The notes: generated from the letters alone by a model not told the origin. A DNA stretch of 64,000 nt from Simmondsia chinensis (GCA_018398585.1 JAGTTD010000025.1:15009578-15073577); one strand, 5' to 3'. Shown: positions 34,107-45,193, numbered from the stretch's first letter. Made by a program: numbers and translations.

Positions 34107-34384
34107 TATGTTTTGTTCAGGAGAGAAAGTGTGGATTAGGTTTTTGACTCTTCTTCTCCCTCTTCTCTCTCTCTCTCTCTCTCTCGGCCCTCCCCCTTTT
34201 CTCTATTTCTCCTCTCTTCTTCCCCCTCTATCCCTAAAGGTCATATATAATACTATACTTTACTTGTAATTATGCATACATATAGTGAAATATATGATAT
34301 GATTTTGCTATTATTTCATTGTTTGGTGTGATTGGATTGGATTTGCTCTATTGATTGCTTGTGGGTTGAAGTTAAATCACAATA
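34107..34384 (+). repeat. 3' LTR of the chromovirus, second part
   Basis: Bases from TATGTTTTGTTCAGGAGAG to AATCACAATA match 24441-24699. They contain a (CT)n microsatellite at about 34158-34185. Confidence 0.8.
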
Positions 34385-34966
34385 AATAGCAATGGCAATG
34401 GAGCATATATGTGTATTAGCGAAGTGGATAGTGGATACACATGGCAATAATTTCGGCGGGTAATGCAGCGATACGGTTGTAGACTAGTATCCGCTCCTCC
34501 TAACCCATACTCACGCTATAGCTGCATATACTCGCCCCTACCCAAATTTGTATCTTATTGAATGTCTGTAAATTTTGTATCTCACTATATTTTCTTATAT
34601 TTTTTTGCCTCAAAAATTATAGTGGTGATATCTTTGACTATATACTCCCCTTATTGTATCCATCCCGCTCCATCATTATCTTTATCCCTTATGAATGCAT
34701 TTGCAAATGAAGGAAGCAACAACAAAAAAAAAAAAAAAAAAAAAAAAAAATTATTCCTGGTGCCATAAAAACGAAATGAGAACAAACTGAATATGCGAAG
34801 GAAACTTAGAAATGGTATCTTTACCGTGAAGGGAAAAAAATGGACGCTATTACTCAAACATACTCTATTATAGTATCTCTTTTGCCATGATAATTTGAAA
34901 AACGAGTCCTTTTAAAAATTAAAAAACCTATTTATCATATAAAACTTAAGGTACTAAAAATATAAA
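34385..34966. other. Intergenic, poly-A run
   Basis: No gene or clear repeat is seen. A run of about 28 A lies at 34723-34750. The frames across it (34562-34768 and the opposite strand) are artefacts of low complexity. Confidence 0.5.
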
Positions 34967-36136
34967 GGTTATTTACACCAATAGTCCTTATACATTATCC
35001 ATTAGGTCAATTTAGAGCCAGTTTGGGATTGTTTATTTCAGAAAAAAAAAGTATTTTTTTTTTATTTAGAAAAAAGCACTTTTATGAGATTTAAGGGTGT
35101 TTGACAACTGTGAAAAAGCATTTTTTATTGAAAGTAGAAGCTATTTTACCACTTTTAAGCAGAAAAAAAAAATTTGATGCTTCTTCTTTTAAGTAGAAGT
35201 AGAAGCACATTCAAATTAAACAATTAACAAACTTTATTTTAGATACCCTGAAATTTGTTAATGTATTTGAAAAATAATTTATATATTTAACAAATAATTT
35301 ATATATTTTAAAATATATATTAATATAAAAAATATTTTAATACTTAATAATATAATTATGATATTCAGAAAATGTTTTAAATATTTGAAAATTATATTTT
35401 AAATATTCAAATATTTATTTTTTTAAATTAAATATTTTAAAATATTGAAAAAATATTTTATAAATATTAAAAACTATTTTAAGTATTTAAAAGATATTTA
35501 TATACTTATAAAAGATTTTAAATCATAAAAAAGGTTTTAAATATTTAAAAAATATATTAAATATTTAGATTAGTTCATGGGTGATTTGTTTGAACTACAA
35601 AAGACTTCTGTTAGTGTCCTTTCCAATAATTTTTTTTTAAAAAAAAAAATACTTTTTAACATTGGTCAAATACTCATAATACTGCTATAAGTGTTTCTTT
35701 ACTAGTAAGCCAAATACAAACTGCTTATTTAAAACATTACTTTTTATAAAAGTGCTTCTGAAAAAAGTAATTTTTTAATAGCAAACCCAAATAGGCCTTT
35801 GGTTCTTGTACTTTTAATTGTGTCAATTTAGTGCCTCTATAATTGATATTGTGTCAATTTGGTCCCTATAATAAAATTATATTAAGTTTATAATTGAAAT
35901 TTTTAATGATTCGGCCATAGGTTGGGTTAAATTGAGTTAAAGGGTGGATATTTAATGAATTACTTACATCTAAATTAATTGTGTCAAAAAAAATACATCA
36001 ATAACTTAACTTGAATGTAACTAAAGGACTAAATTGACATAATTTGAATATTAGAAAGACTAAATTGACACAATTAAAAGTATAAGGACTAAAATGACAC
36101 AATAAGAAAAGTACGAGGACTTTGGGGTAAATAACC
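34967..36136. mobile_element. Foldback-like MITE with subrepeats, split by another MITE
   Basis: The left end GGTTATTTACACCAATAGTCC and the right end, read in reverse complement as GGTTATTTACCCCAAAGTCC, form terminal inverted repeats. Both arms are built from a 40-base subrepeat like AAGGACTAAATTGACACAATTAAAAGTA (35800-35880 inverted, 36015-36120 direct). A second element at about 35017-35800 interrupts the left arm. Confidence 0.6.
35017..35800. mobile_element. AT-rich MITE inside the foldback-like element
   Basis: Left end GAGCCAGTTTGGGATTGTTTATT and right end, in reverse complement GGCCTATTTGGGTTTGCTATT, are imperfect inverted repeats. Both are followed by AGAAAAAAGCACTTTT-like arms. This is a common plant MITE layout with TTTGGG near the tip. 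The 35220-35580 interior is very AT-rich and has no frame. Confidence 0.6.
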
Positions 36137-36619
36137 CACATATAAATGTAAAAGATTAGAATTATATTTATTGCTTTTACAAATTTTGTGATACAAGAAA
36201 AGCAAATAATCCTATTTTTAATAGTAATAATAGCCTTAGCAATTCTAAATTTAATTTCCTTAATTGTATAAATTGAAATCAATTCCTTAATGGATGTTCA
36301 ATACTAAATTAATTTTCATTTCAATGGCATATACAAGGGCAGCGAATGAAGGGCTAGGTGCTGAATGGTAGACGGTAGGACAGGTCTCTTTCCATTTTAA
36401 TGGCCATATACTTGGGAGGTGGGCTCTGGGATGCCTCTATCCGCACGCCTCATTGATCCCTTACGGTTCATAGCCTATGGCCCAACTTTCACTTCAGGAC
36501 GCACAAGAAAATTAGCATCGGCATCTTCTGTTACCTTGGGCCAAGAGTGATAAAGCTGTATCAGCACAGTCTCATGCCCAGATAACACATCAGGAAAATG
36601 AAGGTCCGGGAAACACTAG
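36137..36619. other. Intergenic, upstream of LINE-like fragment
   Basis: Bases 36137-36300 are AT-rich. From 36315 the composition rises towards that of the following frame, but I can follow no protein here with confidence. Confidence 0.35.
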
Positions 36620-36920
36620 TGATAATGACTCCGCTGCCTTTGGTCCGAAATTCCCTCCAGGCTTTGAGGCCCCTGCATTGATCAGACACTTGCATACAGA
36701 GGATAGTATGCCTGGGATTCATAGTGTGACGGTATCGGCTGTGGAAGGGCCTAGCACATCTCGGTGGAGGAAGGAAAATCTAATGACAATAAAGAGGGAC
36801 AAGAGAGCACTGAAGCGTAAGATGAAGGAGAAAGAGAAGCAGGAGCTCCAGGAATTCCTGAAGGACATGTCATCCAAGAGTAGTGCAGGAAAATCGGCAA
36901 AGACAACCAGGAAAAAGTAA
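36620..36920 (+). pseudogene. Short frame, possibly a LINE L1 ORF1 end
   Basis: The frame 36620-36920 reads through FGPKFPPGFEAPALIRHL and a Lys/Glu-rich helix (LKRKMKEKEKQELQEFLKDM) to a Lys-rich end. PPGFE and a basic tail occur in ORF1 products of plant L1 elements, and bases 36930-37140 could be the linker before ORF2. No endonuclease or reverse transcriptase follows; 37150-37400 looks like 3' untranslated DNA. I cannot exclude a scrap of an unrelated host gene. Confidence 0.3.
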
Positions 36921-37608
36921 AGAAGTAAAATGGGGAATCGGGGTAATAACGCTAATTATGATGAGACGATCATGGAAGCGGAGCGATCAATAGAGATGGG
37001 AAAAAGGTTGAGTCTTAATTTTGATAGGTTTGACCCACCATTGGTGGCAGACATGCTTGCTAAATGATGAAGATGGGTTATATGGTGGAGGCAAATGGGT
37101 AGCATAAGTCCTGCTCTCGTTTCATGAGCTAATCTTCTATTCAACTTCTGCTGAGGTCCATGTCTTAGTTGTTTTAGTTCGATGTTTGTCCTGTTTTCCT
37201 GTGTCTTAACTGGACTTGTACTCGGTGTCTGCTTTGCCGTGTTTGGGGCTAGCGTCTTTGCTTGTTGCTCGGTCTTTTTTTTTTGTGCTGTCTGTTTTTG
37301 GTCCCCGCCTTGTTATGATTGGACTCAAGCCTTGCCCAGCGAGTGGTCTGCTTGTATCGCGAATTTTTCGCAATTTATCGAAAAAAACTAAATTAATTTT
37401 CATATTGGTGTTTAACTCTATTCTTTTACCACTAATAGTTAAATACGAAACGAAATTTTAGAGTATAGTCTAATTCTTTCTAAATATTTTTCCCTAATAA
37501 AACATTTATGAAGTTTTTCTTCACTTTTGACCCATATAAAAAGGCACTTTAAGTAAAAGCATAATTCATTTTTAGTATTTGGAGACAAGTAATTTATGAT
37601 TGACAAAA

Positions 37609-37850
37609 AATAACAACAACAACAGATCCAGTGCCTCAAGGGCTCCTGTACAAGAGAGGTCTGGGAGGGGTAGATGTACGCAGCATTACCCCTTTAAGGT
37701 ATGACCCTACTGAGAGGTTATTTCCGAGGACTCCCAATCTTATATGATTGGCAACACGAGGTCACCCATTCTGGCACTACTCTCGCCCCAGCACGTTTAA
37801 CTTCAAAGTTCTAACGGGCTCCGGTTGCATTAATGCCTAGTAATAAACCC
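37609..37850 (-). mobile_element. 5S rRNA-derived SINE with RTE-like tail, copy 1
   Basis: Read on the minus strand. A 5S rRNA-like head (37838-37755) contains AAGTTAAACGTGCTGGGGCGAG and AATGGGTGACCTCGTGTTGC. The middle and tail (TCCTCGGAAATAACC ... GCTGCGTACATCTACCCCTCC ... GAGGCACTGG) resemble the RTE LINE 3' end. The element ends in (TTG)n. It is flanked by a 15-bp TSD TTATGATTGRCAAAA (37594-37608 and 37851-37865). Compared with 5S rRNA, twelve bases between two GAGG repeats are missing. Confidence 0.85.
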
Positions 37851-37934
37851 TTATGATTGGCAAAAGGTAAATCTAAAACATTTTAAGTAAAAAATATCCC
37901 ACTTATAATGTTAAAAACTAATTATAAAAAGAAT

Positions 37935-39482
37935 GGCAAAATATAGAAAGACCCCTGAACTTTACAATTAAATACAACACATTTTCTACAATTTTAATTT
38001 CATAAAATAGCCTCATGAACTTTACAATTAAACACAATACACCCTCTATACTTTCAATTTCATAGAATAGCCTCCTAAACTTTGCAATTAAATATAATAC
38101 ACCTCTTATACTTTTAATTTAATATTTAAACTTTATTACATATAACTCACCCCCAAACTTTGTTACCAAATATAAGACAACCCTTAACATTAATAAATTT
38201 GAGATTAAAAAAGTATGAAATAAAAATATTTGAAACAAATTATATTTTTTTGGATTTTTTTTTTTATTGAAAACCACCTGAATTTTATGTTAAGTATCAG
38301 AAAACCTACCTTTTCTAATTTTTCAAAGCCACATCTAAACTTTACAAATTTACAAATAAAAAATACTTCTAAATTTTTTTGGTGGCAAAAGCATGTAGCA
38401 GCGTCAAACCCTTCATAATTTTACAAATTCAAAGATGAAGGGTAGCTTCATTATTTGAAAAATAGATTACTTAAAATAATTTAACTAAATTAAGTTAAAC
38501 TTGGTATTTTGATGCGTTTATAGCCCAAAACACAGTGTTTTATTTGACTTAAAGTTAACGGTGTCAGCATTAGGTGCAACATTAAAAATTTTTTGAAAAG
38601 TTTAGATATGACTTTGAAAATTGAGAAAAGTTTGGTGATTTTTTAATACCTCACATAAAATATAGATGATTCTCAGTTTAAAAATAAAAAATAAAAAAAC
38701 AAAAAAACCCTATTTTTTAACTTTGGTTTTTCAACTTTAAAAAGTTTGGTTTAAATAATTTATTTTCAAATTTTTAATTTCTTATTTTTTTTTAATTTTA
38801 AATTTATTAATCTCATTATGTTATATTTTTAAAAATTTTTATATTTTATTTTATAGTATTTTGTATGAAAATTTTGAAGAATATTTTGTTACGTTTTAAA
38901 TTTATAATATTATTACTACAACTAAAAAATTATTTTGCTTAAATACTAAAAAATCTTTTTATATTTCTCTTAGGAATATAAAGGTTCTATCTTTCGCCTA
39001 AAAATATAAAGTCTATATTTTTTGTATAAGAATAAAAAATCCTTCATTTTCATTTGATACATTTTTTAAAATTTAAATTTATTAATCTATTTTTTTTCAA
39101 AGTTAAAAAATATTATTTTATTTTTCATAAATTTTTGAAATTTTTTTCATAATTTGTTTTAAAATCCAAATTTATTAATGACTAAGGGGTAAGCTGCATT
39201 TAGTAACAAACTTCAGGGGATACGTTGTGTATAATAACAAAGTTCAAGGGCTATTTTCTAAAATTTAAAGTGTAGGGGGTTTATTATGATTAATTGAAAA
39301 ATTCAAGGGGTTTGTTATGCATTATAACGAAGTTCAAAGGGGCTATTTTATGAAATTAAAGTGCAAGGACTGTGTGGTGTTTAATTATAAAATTCAGATG
39401 CTATATTTTTAAATTAAAAATTTTTTAAATATATTGTATTCAATTATAAAATTTAAGGCATTTTTTCATATTTTGCCCAAGA
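37935..39482. mobile_element. Foldback-like element with 60-bp subrepeats in its arms
   Basis: The left arm (37940-38170) consists of about four units like GAACTTTACAATTAAATACAACACA...TTTCATAAAATAGCC. The right arm (39190-39480) holds about five units in reverse complement (AAAGTTCAAGGGCTATTTTCTAAAATT...). About 1 kb of AT-rich, frame-free DNA lies between them. Long inverted repeats built from tandem subrepeats are the hallmark of foldback transposons. Confidence 0.6.
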
Positions 39483-40061
39483 AACAATTCTAAAAAGGAA
39501 GACCGATAATTTTATAATTGGTTTTATCCGAGTCTTCTAGTCAAGTTGCTAGTTTGAATAAATTGCATGCAACTTGGCTATTATGACTTAACGAAGAAAA
39601 CGATGAATGCGGCTGGCAACAGTGGACTTAGAAATTTCATTACATTATTTTTTTTTTATAATTTTTTTATTTAAATAAAGATAACGAAAAGCATTAGTGC
39701 TCAGAAGGATCTTTTTTTTTTTACCCAGCAAAATGTCGGATAGGAAAACAACGCTAATTTGATTAATGATGTACGTGTTTAGCACACGATTGAACAAATA
39801 ATTCAAGGAAAGTAGACAATTAAAGGTGGCATTGCCATAGGGCAAATGCTCACAAAAGGGGTAGGCAATCAAGCATGAGGCATTTAATGGGGAAGCTAGA
39901 AGAAACATGTGTTTCAAGGACAGTTATGAAAAGGTTGGAGACGTGGAGAAGAACGATGATCCCCAATGAATTCTATTTTTTGTGAAGTGTCAATATATCA
40001 TGGAGAGCGCAAGGCTTAAGTTGCACTTGTGTGACCCTCATAGCAACAATTAAGATTTCAA
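39483..40061. other. Intergenic, no gene seen
   Basis: A mixed-composition stretch with T-runs near 39650 and 39712. The frame at 39645-39917 (minus) has no recognisable features. Nothing else is supported. Confidence 0.45.
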
Positions 40062-40305
40062 AAAAAAAAAAAAAAAAAAAAGGAACATACCCAGTGCCTC
40101 AGGGGCTCCCGCCTACGCAGGGTCTAGGGGGGCGGATGTACACAGCCTTCCCCCTTTAGGGTGTTAATCTGAAGAGATGCTGTTTCCCAGTGCCCCCAAC
40201 CTGAGGGTGAGGACTTCCCAGGAGGTCACCCATCCTGGTACTACTCTCGCCCAAGCACGCTTAACTTCGGAGTTCTAATGGGATCCGATGACGGCGTGTT
40301 GGTGC
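40062..40305 (-). mobile_element. 5S rRNA-derived SINE with RTE-like tail, copy 2
   Basis: Read on the minus strand. Bases 40290-40209 are closely similar to plant 5S rRNA and keep all three internal promoter parts: A box GAAGTTAAGCGTGC, intermediate element GGGCGAGAGTAGTA and C box GGATGGGTGACCTCC. Then come CTCAGGTTGGGGGCACTGGG and a 110-base tail matching the RTE LINE 3' end (GGGGGAAGGCTGTGTACATC ... CCTGAGGCACTGGG), and a run of about 20 A/T. The first 30 bases of 5S are diverged or absent. It abuts the truncated end of the copia element. Confidence 0.85.
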
Positions 40306-40404
40306 CCTCTTCGGTAACAGAACCAGATATAAACTCTTCGATCAATTTGTATGCACACATTCTTATTTTCCTTTTCTTTTCCATGTAATTATACATATTA
40401 ATGC

Positions 40405-41666
40405 TCGAATTTCCTGTCGGATAGAACTTTAGTGAACATGTCTGCTGGATTATCTTCAGTACCAATCTTCTTCAACTCCACCTTGCACTCATCTATCAGA
40501 TCTCGAATAAAATTATGCTTGACATCAATGTGCTTCGTCCTGCCATGATGCGTCATCTGATCTTTAGCTAGATGAATTGCAAATTGGCTATCACAGTAAC
40601 CCCAACTGTGCCCTAATCAACACTGAGTTCACTAACCAAACCTCTCAACCAAACAGTTTGCTTGAATGCTTCTGTGACTACCATATACTCGGCCCTTGTA
40701 GTTGACTGTGCCGTAACTGATTGTAGATATGCTCTCCATCTGATAGCACTGTCACCCAAACAGAATACATAACCAGAAGTAGACTTCCTCTTATCGAGGT
40801 CTCCACCGTAGTCTAAGTCAACATACCCAAGTCAACAATATTTACTCCTCCCAAAATCCAAACAAACTTTAGAAGTGCCACGTAAGTACTTGAGGTTCTA
40901 TTTAACAGCATGCCAATGTTCTTTTCCTTGATTCGCCATATATCTACTGACTTTGCTAACACCGTAAGCAATATCTGGACTAGTACATACCATAGCATAC
41001 ATAATTCTGCCAATTGCACTAAAGTAAGGGACATATGACATGTACCTGACATCCTCCTTTGTCTGAGGTGAATCCAATGTTGAAAGCCTAAAATAAGCTG
41101 CCAACGGAGTGCTAGCAGGCTTAGCATCCTTCATATAAAATCGATCCAAAACCTTCTCAATATACTTCTCCTGAGACAAGTATAACTTTCTTGCTTTTCG
41201 GTCCCTGCTGATTTGCATACCGAGTATCTTCATGGCTGCTCCTAAATCCTTCATCTCGAGCTCGCTTTTCAACATTATTTTCAAACTATTAACATCAGTA
41301 ATGTCCTTAACTGCAATCAACATATTGTCAACATATAACAGAAGATAAATAAATGAACCTGAGTCTGTCTTTTTAAAGTATACACAACTGTCATATTTAC
41401 TTCTGAAGAACTCATTACTAGTCATAAACTAATCAAACCTTTTCTACCACTGCCTAGGTGACTATCTCAAACCATATAGAGATCTTTTCAACAAACAAAC
41501 ATAGTCTTCCTTACCCTCAACAAAGAAGCCTTCAGGCTGATGCATGTAAATACTCTCTTCTAGCCCACCATGCAAAAATGCATTTTTCACATCTAACTGC
41601 TCAAGCTCTAAATCATGCATAGCTACCAAGGCAAGTATCGCTCGTATGGAGCTATGTCTAACAACA
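40405..41666 (-). pseudogene. copia reverse transcriptase (2nd part) and RNase H
   Basis: On the minus strand the frame resumes after the solo LTR with SSIRAILALVAMHDLELEQL and continues through KRSLYGLR and YVDNML at about 41325. The usual YVDD active site has Asn for the second Asp. The EMKDLGAAMKILGM segment and RNase H (CTSPDIAYGVSKVSRYMA; then TTRAEYM) follow, ending with KHIDVKHNFIRD ... NPADMFTK and a TAA near 40405. Stops lie near 41430, 41450 and 40895. Confidence 0.8.
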
Positions 41667-42501
41667 TGCCATGAACCTAAAGATTCGTGACTGTTTGGTA
41701 GATTTAGAGTTAAGGTGAAAAGAAATGAAGATGAAAATTAGGTGAGGAAAGAAGGATTTAGAGTTAAGTTGAGATGAAGGGAAAGATATGAGAAAAGAAT
41801 AGAAATTAGAATTTTAGATGAGAAAAAAGAAGAAGCAGTTGAGGAGAGAGAAGAGAAAATAATAGAGATGATAGAAAGATAGAGTAATTTCATATTTTCA
41901 TTCAATGATGATTACAAACCTAAGCTCCTCTATTTATAGAAAACTAAGGAACAATTCTAGAAACTTCTAAAAATATGTCAAATACTACCTAAATCTGAAA
42001 AATATATCCTAAATAACTAAAATACAAAAAAAAGGATAATTACAAGAGAAAATGCCAAAATAAGGATGGTACTATGTGTACTATGCTGAGCCGGCTGATT
42101 GCAAGGATGGTACGGTACAAGGACGGCTGTCCTCAAAAGGTTCTGGAAGCTCCTGGAACGGGGCTTGACTAGGCGCAGCACTGAGCGCTGGGCGCGGCTT
42201 GGGCACTGCCTGGACACTGTCGTGGCATTGTCGTGACACTATCATGGCACTATCGTGACACTGTCGTGGCACCGTCTTGACATGGCCTGGCACAGGATCT
42301 GGGTGCTGCCTAGACACTGTCGTGGCACTGTTGTGACATGGTCTGGACCCTGCTGGGCACGGATCCTGAAACTATCTTGACACGGTCTTGACACTGCATC
42401 GGCACGGACCTGGGCATGGACCTTGGCCTTGTCATGACGTTGTCACAAGTGTTCCCCCTTGCGCCTCTAAGATGGGTCATGCGCACTCGGTGCTCATGAC
42501 A
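41667..42501 (-). repeat. Solo LTR inside the copia reverse transcriptase
   Basis: On the minus strand it starts TGTCATGAGCACC and ends GGTTCATGGCA. It is flanked by a perfect 5-bp TSD (CAACA on the plus strand, 41662-41666 and 42502-42506). Removing it and one TSD joins the copia frame exactly. It has a TATA-like box (TATAAATAGA on the minus strand, about 41930) and, at 42195-42430, an array of CACTGTCGTGRCA-like 12-mers. The frames at 42017-42537 are by-products of this array. Confidence 0.85.
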
Positions 42502-42506
42502 CAACA

Positions 42507-42820
42507 GGTGAGAAAATATCATGAAAATCAACACCATGTACCTGACTATAGCCTTTAGCTACTAACCGAGCCTTATACCTTGCATCTTCCACTCCAAGAA
42601 TGCCTTCTTTTTGTTTGAAGACCCATTTGCATCCTATAACTCTCTTTCCTATTTGAGGCTTGACTAGCTGCCAAGTGTGATTCTTCTGCAATGACTCTAT
42701 TTCTTCATGCATGGCCATTAGCCAATTCTTTGAGTCAGATCTAGATATAGCCCCTGAATGTGCAGATGGTTCACAATCTTCCACTATCTCAGCTGTGGTA
42801 AGGATATAGGCTATCATCTC
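42507..42820 (-). pseudogene. copia reverse transcriptase, first part
   Basis: The frame reads NWLMAMHEEIESLQKNHTWQ, GCKWVFKQKEG, YKARLVAKGYSQ and HDIFSPVV. These are the canonical opening motifs of the Ty1/copia reverse transcriptase, up to the solo LTR insertion. Confidence 0.85.
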
Positions 42821-43850
42821 CTCATACCCATACCTCTATGGCGGCCTAATCTATCCTTTCTGCCTTCCACCAGCAATAGTATATTGTCCGACCTGCTGAC
42901 CTGTTTCTATTTTATCATTCTCATTAGAAACCTGTACTGGAGGTACTTGTATACTCTCAATCTGAACTACCTACTGCTGATTTGAACTATTTGATAGTAT
43001 CTGACTATCATCAGGCTTTTGCGCTTGTCCCGAATCACGAACTAAGGAGGGCGTTTGTGGCAGACATAGTAGGATAGACTCATTAAATGTAACATCCCCA
43101 TTAGTCAGAAATTTATGTGATTTTGGATCCCATAAACGAAATCTCTTCGCATTTGACGTATAACCAGAAAGATATACTTCTTGGCTCTAGGCTCTAGCTT
43201 CCCATTATTCACATAAGCATAAGTAGGACAACCAAAAATTCTTAAATGAGAGTAATCAGCAGGGGATATAGACCATGCATTTTCTAGAGTCTTCAACTAA
43301 AACGATGAATGAGATGATCGGTTCATTAAGTAACACGCTATGTTAATTGCCTCTGCCCACCATTCACTCCCTAAACCAGCATTGGATAGCATACACCGAG
43401 CCTTCTCGAGTAACGTCATATTCAGTCTTTCTGCCACTCCATTCTATTGAGGTGGACCTATATAAGTCCCGTGTCTGACAATGTCCTGATGCTCATAGAA
43501 TTTGATGAAATCACCTCAACAAATTCGAGACTATTATCAGTCCTTAACCTCTTTATCTGCTTCCCTATCTGTTTTTTAAGCAGCGTCTTCCACTTCTTCA
43601 CTTCATTTTTTTGCTTAAGAAAATAGACCCAAACTTTTCTTGAATAATCATTAGTGAACGTTAGAAGATACCTGGAACCTCCTTTGGAAGCAACTATGGA
43701 CGATCCCCACAAATCTAAATAAACATAATCTAGCGTTCCCTTAGTCTAATACACTGCCTGCTTGAAGCTGATGCTCATAGAAGTGCATCAGCCCTGTAAA
43801 CTGACTACACAATAAACCCCTCTTACTCAGCTCTGTCAAACCCTTATCAC
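42821..43850 (-). pseudogene. copia integrase
   Basis: The core is visible: DLWGSSIVASKGGSRYLLTF (about 43715-43655), RKVWVYFLKQKNEV, KQIGKQIKRLRTDNSLEF (about 43560-43505, with the second catalytic Asp in RTDN). A frame break just after it removes the Glu region from frame. SPADYSHLRIFGCPTYAYVN and GKLEPRAKK (about 43265-43165) mark the integrase C-terminal part. Several stops lie between 43310 and 43460. Confidence 0.8.
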
Positions 43851-44500
43851 CCATATTACCCAATCTCATGTGCCACATCTTGGTAATATCTGATTTTTAC
43901 ATAGATGATATAGAAATAGCCACTAACCCTATCATGGTAGAACCTACAAGCTCATACAAGGTTCCTACCCTTCTACCTTTCATCACAATCAACACACCCT
44001 TGCTGACCCTCATAGGTCCACCTTCAGCTGTGTACTTGTACCCATGTGACTCAAGGATACCTAAAGAGATAAGGTTCTTTTTCAAGTTTGGGATGTGTCA
44101 CACATCGCTAAGTGTCCTAATAGTACCATCAAACATCTTAATTGTGATTGTTCCTATACCCATAACCATACAAGCGGCATCATTGCCCATCAAGACTACT
44201 TCATCCTGAGTTGACTTATATGTAGTGAACCAGTCTCTATTATGAAAAATATGATAAGAACAACCTGAATCCATGATCCACTTATCCTTGGATATGGCCT
44301 GGGATTCGGTTACTAAAAGAACATCAGCATCACCCTCATCTTCAACTACACTAGCCTCGGCATACTTATCACCTCTATTATGATCATTCCTTTTATCTTC
44401 TTTCTACTTATTCTTGAACTTATAACAGTTTTTCTTTATATGTCCTTTCCTGTGACAAACTTTACATGACAGGTTTTTATGTCTAGACTTAGACCTTGAC
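43851..44500 (-). pseudogene. copia zinc knuckle, protease and pre-integrase region
   Basis: A knuckle-like CHRKGHIKKNC lies near 44450-44420. The protease active site WIMDSGCSYHIF (about 44285-44250) keeps the catalytic Asp in DSG. A frame at 43897-44085 follows (KKNLISLGILESHGY). The pre-integrase motif MWHMRLGNMGDKGLTELS is near 43880-43830. Confidence 0.75.
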
Positions 44501-45165
44501 TTCTTTCCACCATCAGACCCTCTATTCTCAGTTCTACCTCTCACAAACAAACCATTACAAGAGTCATTCACAGAGTTAAACAATTCTTTTATCTAATCGT
44601 TCTTTACTCACTAGGTTCTTCTTAACTTCATCAATTGTGATAGTTGACCTACCACCATATATTATGCTTTCTACAAAGCCTTTATATGAATTAGAGAGTG
44701 AACACAATAACAATATGGCCTAATCTTCATCTTTAGGGGCATCATCCAATTCTTTTAACTTTTGAATTATAGAGTTAAATTCATTAATATGGCTCTTAAG
44801 AGATGTACCTTCCGACACACAAAACATGAATAATCGGTGCTTGACTGCAAGTTTATTCGAGACCAATTTGTAGCAGAACGTCTCCTACAACTTCACCCAC
44901 AACTCTTTAGTAGTTTTCACCTCCAAGACTTCTGTCAGTACATCATCTGTAAGATACATCTGAATAGCTATGAGTGTCTTCTCATCTAATTCCTCCCACT
45001 GTGCTTCAGATAAACTCTCAGGTTTCTTCTCTTTCCCGTTTAAAGCTTTCTTCTATCCATTCTATGTCAAGAGACCCTTAACGCGGACTTGCCACAAACT
45101 GAAACTCCCTTGACCACCAAAATTCTCTACTTCAGATTTAATGGCTGATGTCATAGTACCAAATC
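44501..45165 (-). pseudogene. copia gag
   Basis: It starts about 12 bases after the primer-binding site with MTSAIKSEVENFGGQGSFSL (45151 down to about 45092), the usual Tork gag start. Then come KTLIAIQMYLTDDVL, KLVSNKLAVKHRLFMF and HINEFNSIIQKLKELDDAPK. Stops near 45060, 44885 and 44595 break the frame. Confidence 0.8.
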
Positions 45166-45177
45166 GAACAACAAGAG

Positions 45178-45191
45178 CTCTGATACCAATT
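45178..45191 (-). promoter_or_regulatory. copia primer-binding site
   Basis: On the minus strand ATTGGTATCAGAGC follows the LTR by two bases and matches the 3' end of initiator tRNA-Met. Confidence 0.8.
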
Positions 45192-45193
45192 TG

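Larger units (their letters stand above)
24276..34384 (+). mobile_element. Ty3 chromovirus (Reina-like), decayed, interrupted
   Basis: The element has a 424-bp 5' LTR, a primer-binding site, gag, protease, reverse transcriptase, RNase H, integrase and a C-terminal chromodomain-like segment, then a 3' LTR from 29480. The 3' LTR is cut at 29622 by the nested element 29623-34106 and resumes at 34107. Without the insertion the element is about 5.6 kb. The chromodomain remnant and the ALGPRHQ/FFDDI motifs place it among chromoviruses. Many stops and frameshifts show it is old. Confidence 0.85.

Noticed and set aside
40209..40290. Functional 5S rRNA gene
   Set aside because: Only about 80 bases match, the first 30 bases are diverged, there is no tandem array, and a LINE-like tail follows. 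It is a SINE head.
42017..42537. Cys/His/Ser-rich repeat peptides (QCHDS) on the minus strand
   Set aside because: They arise from the 12-base array inside a solo LTR and have no start context or conservation.
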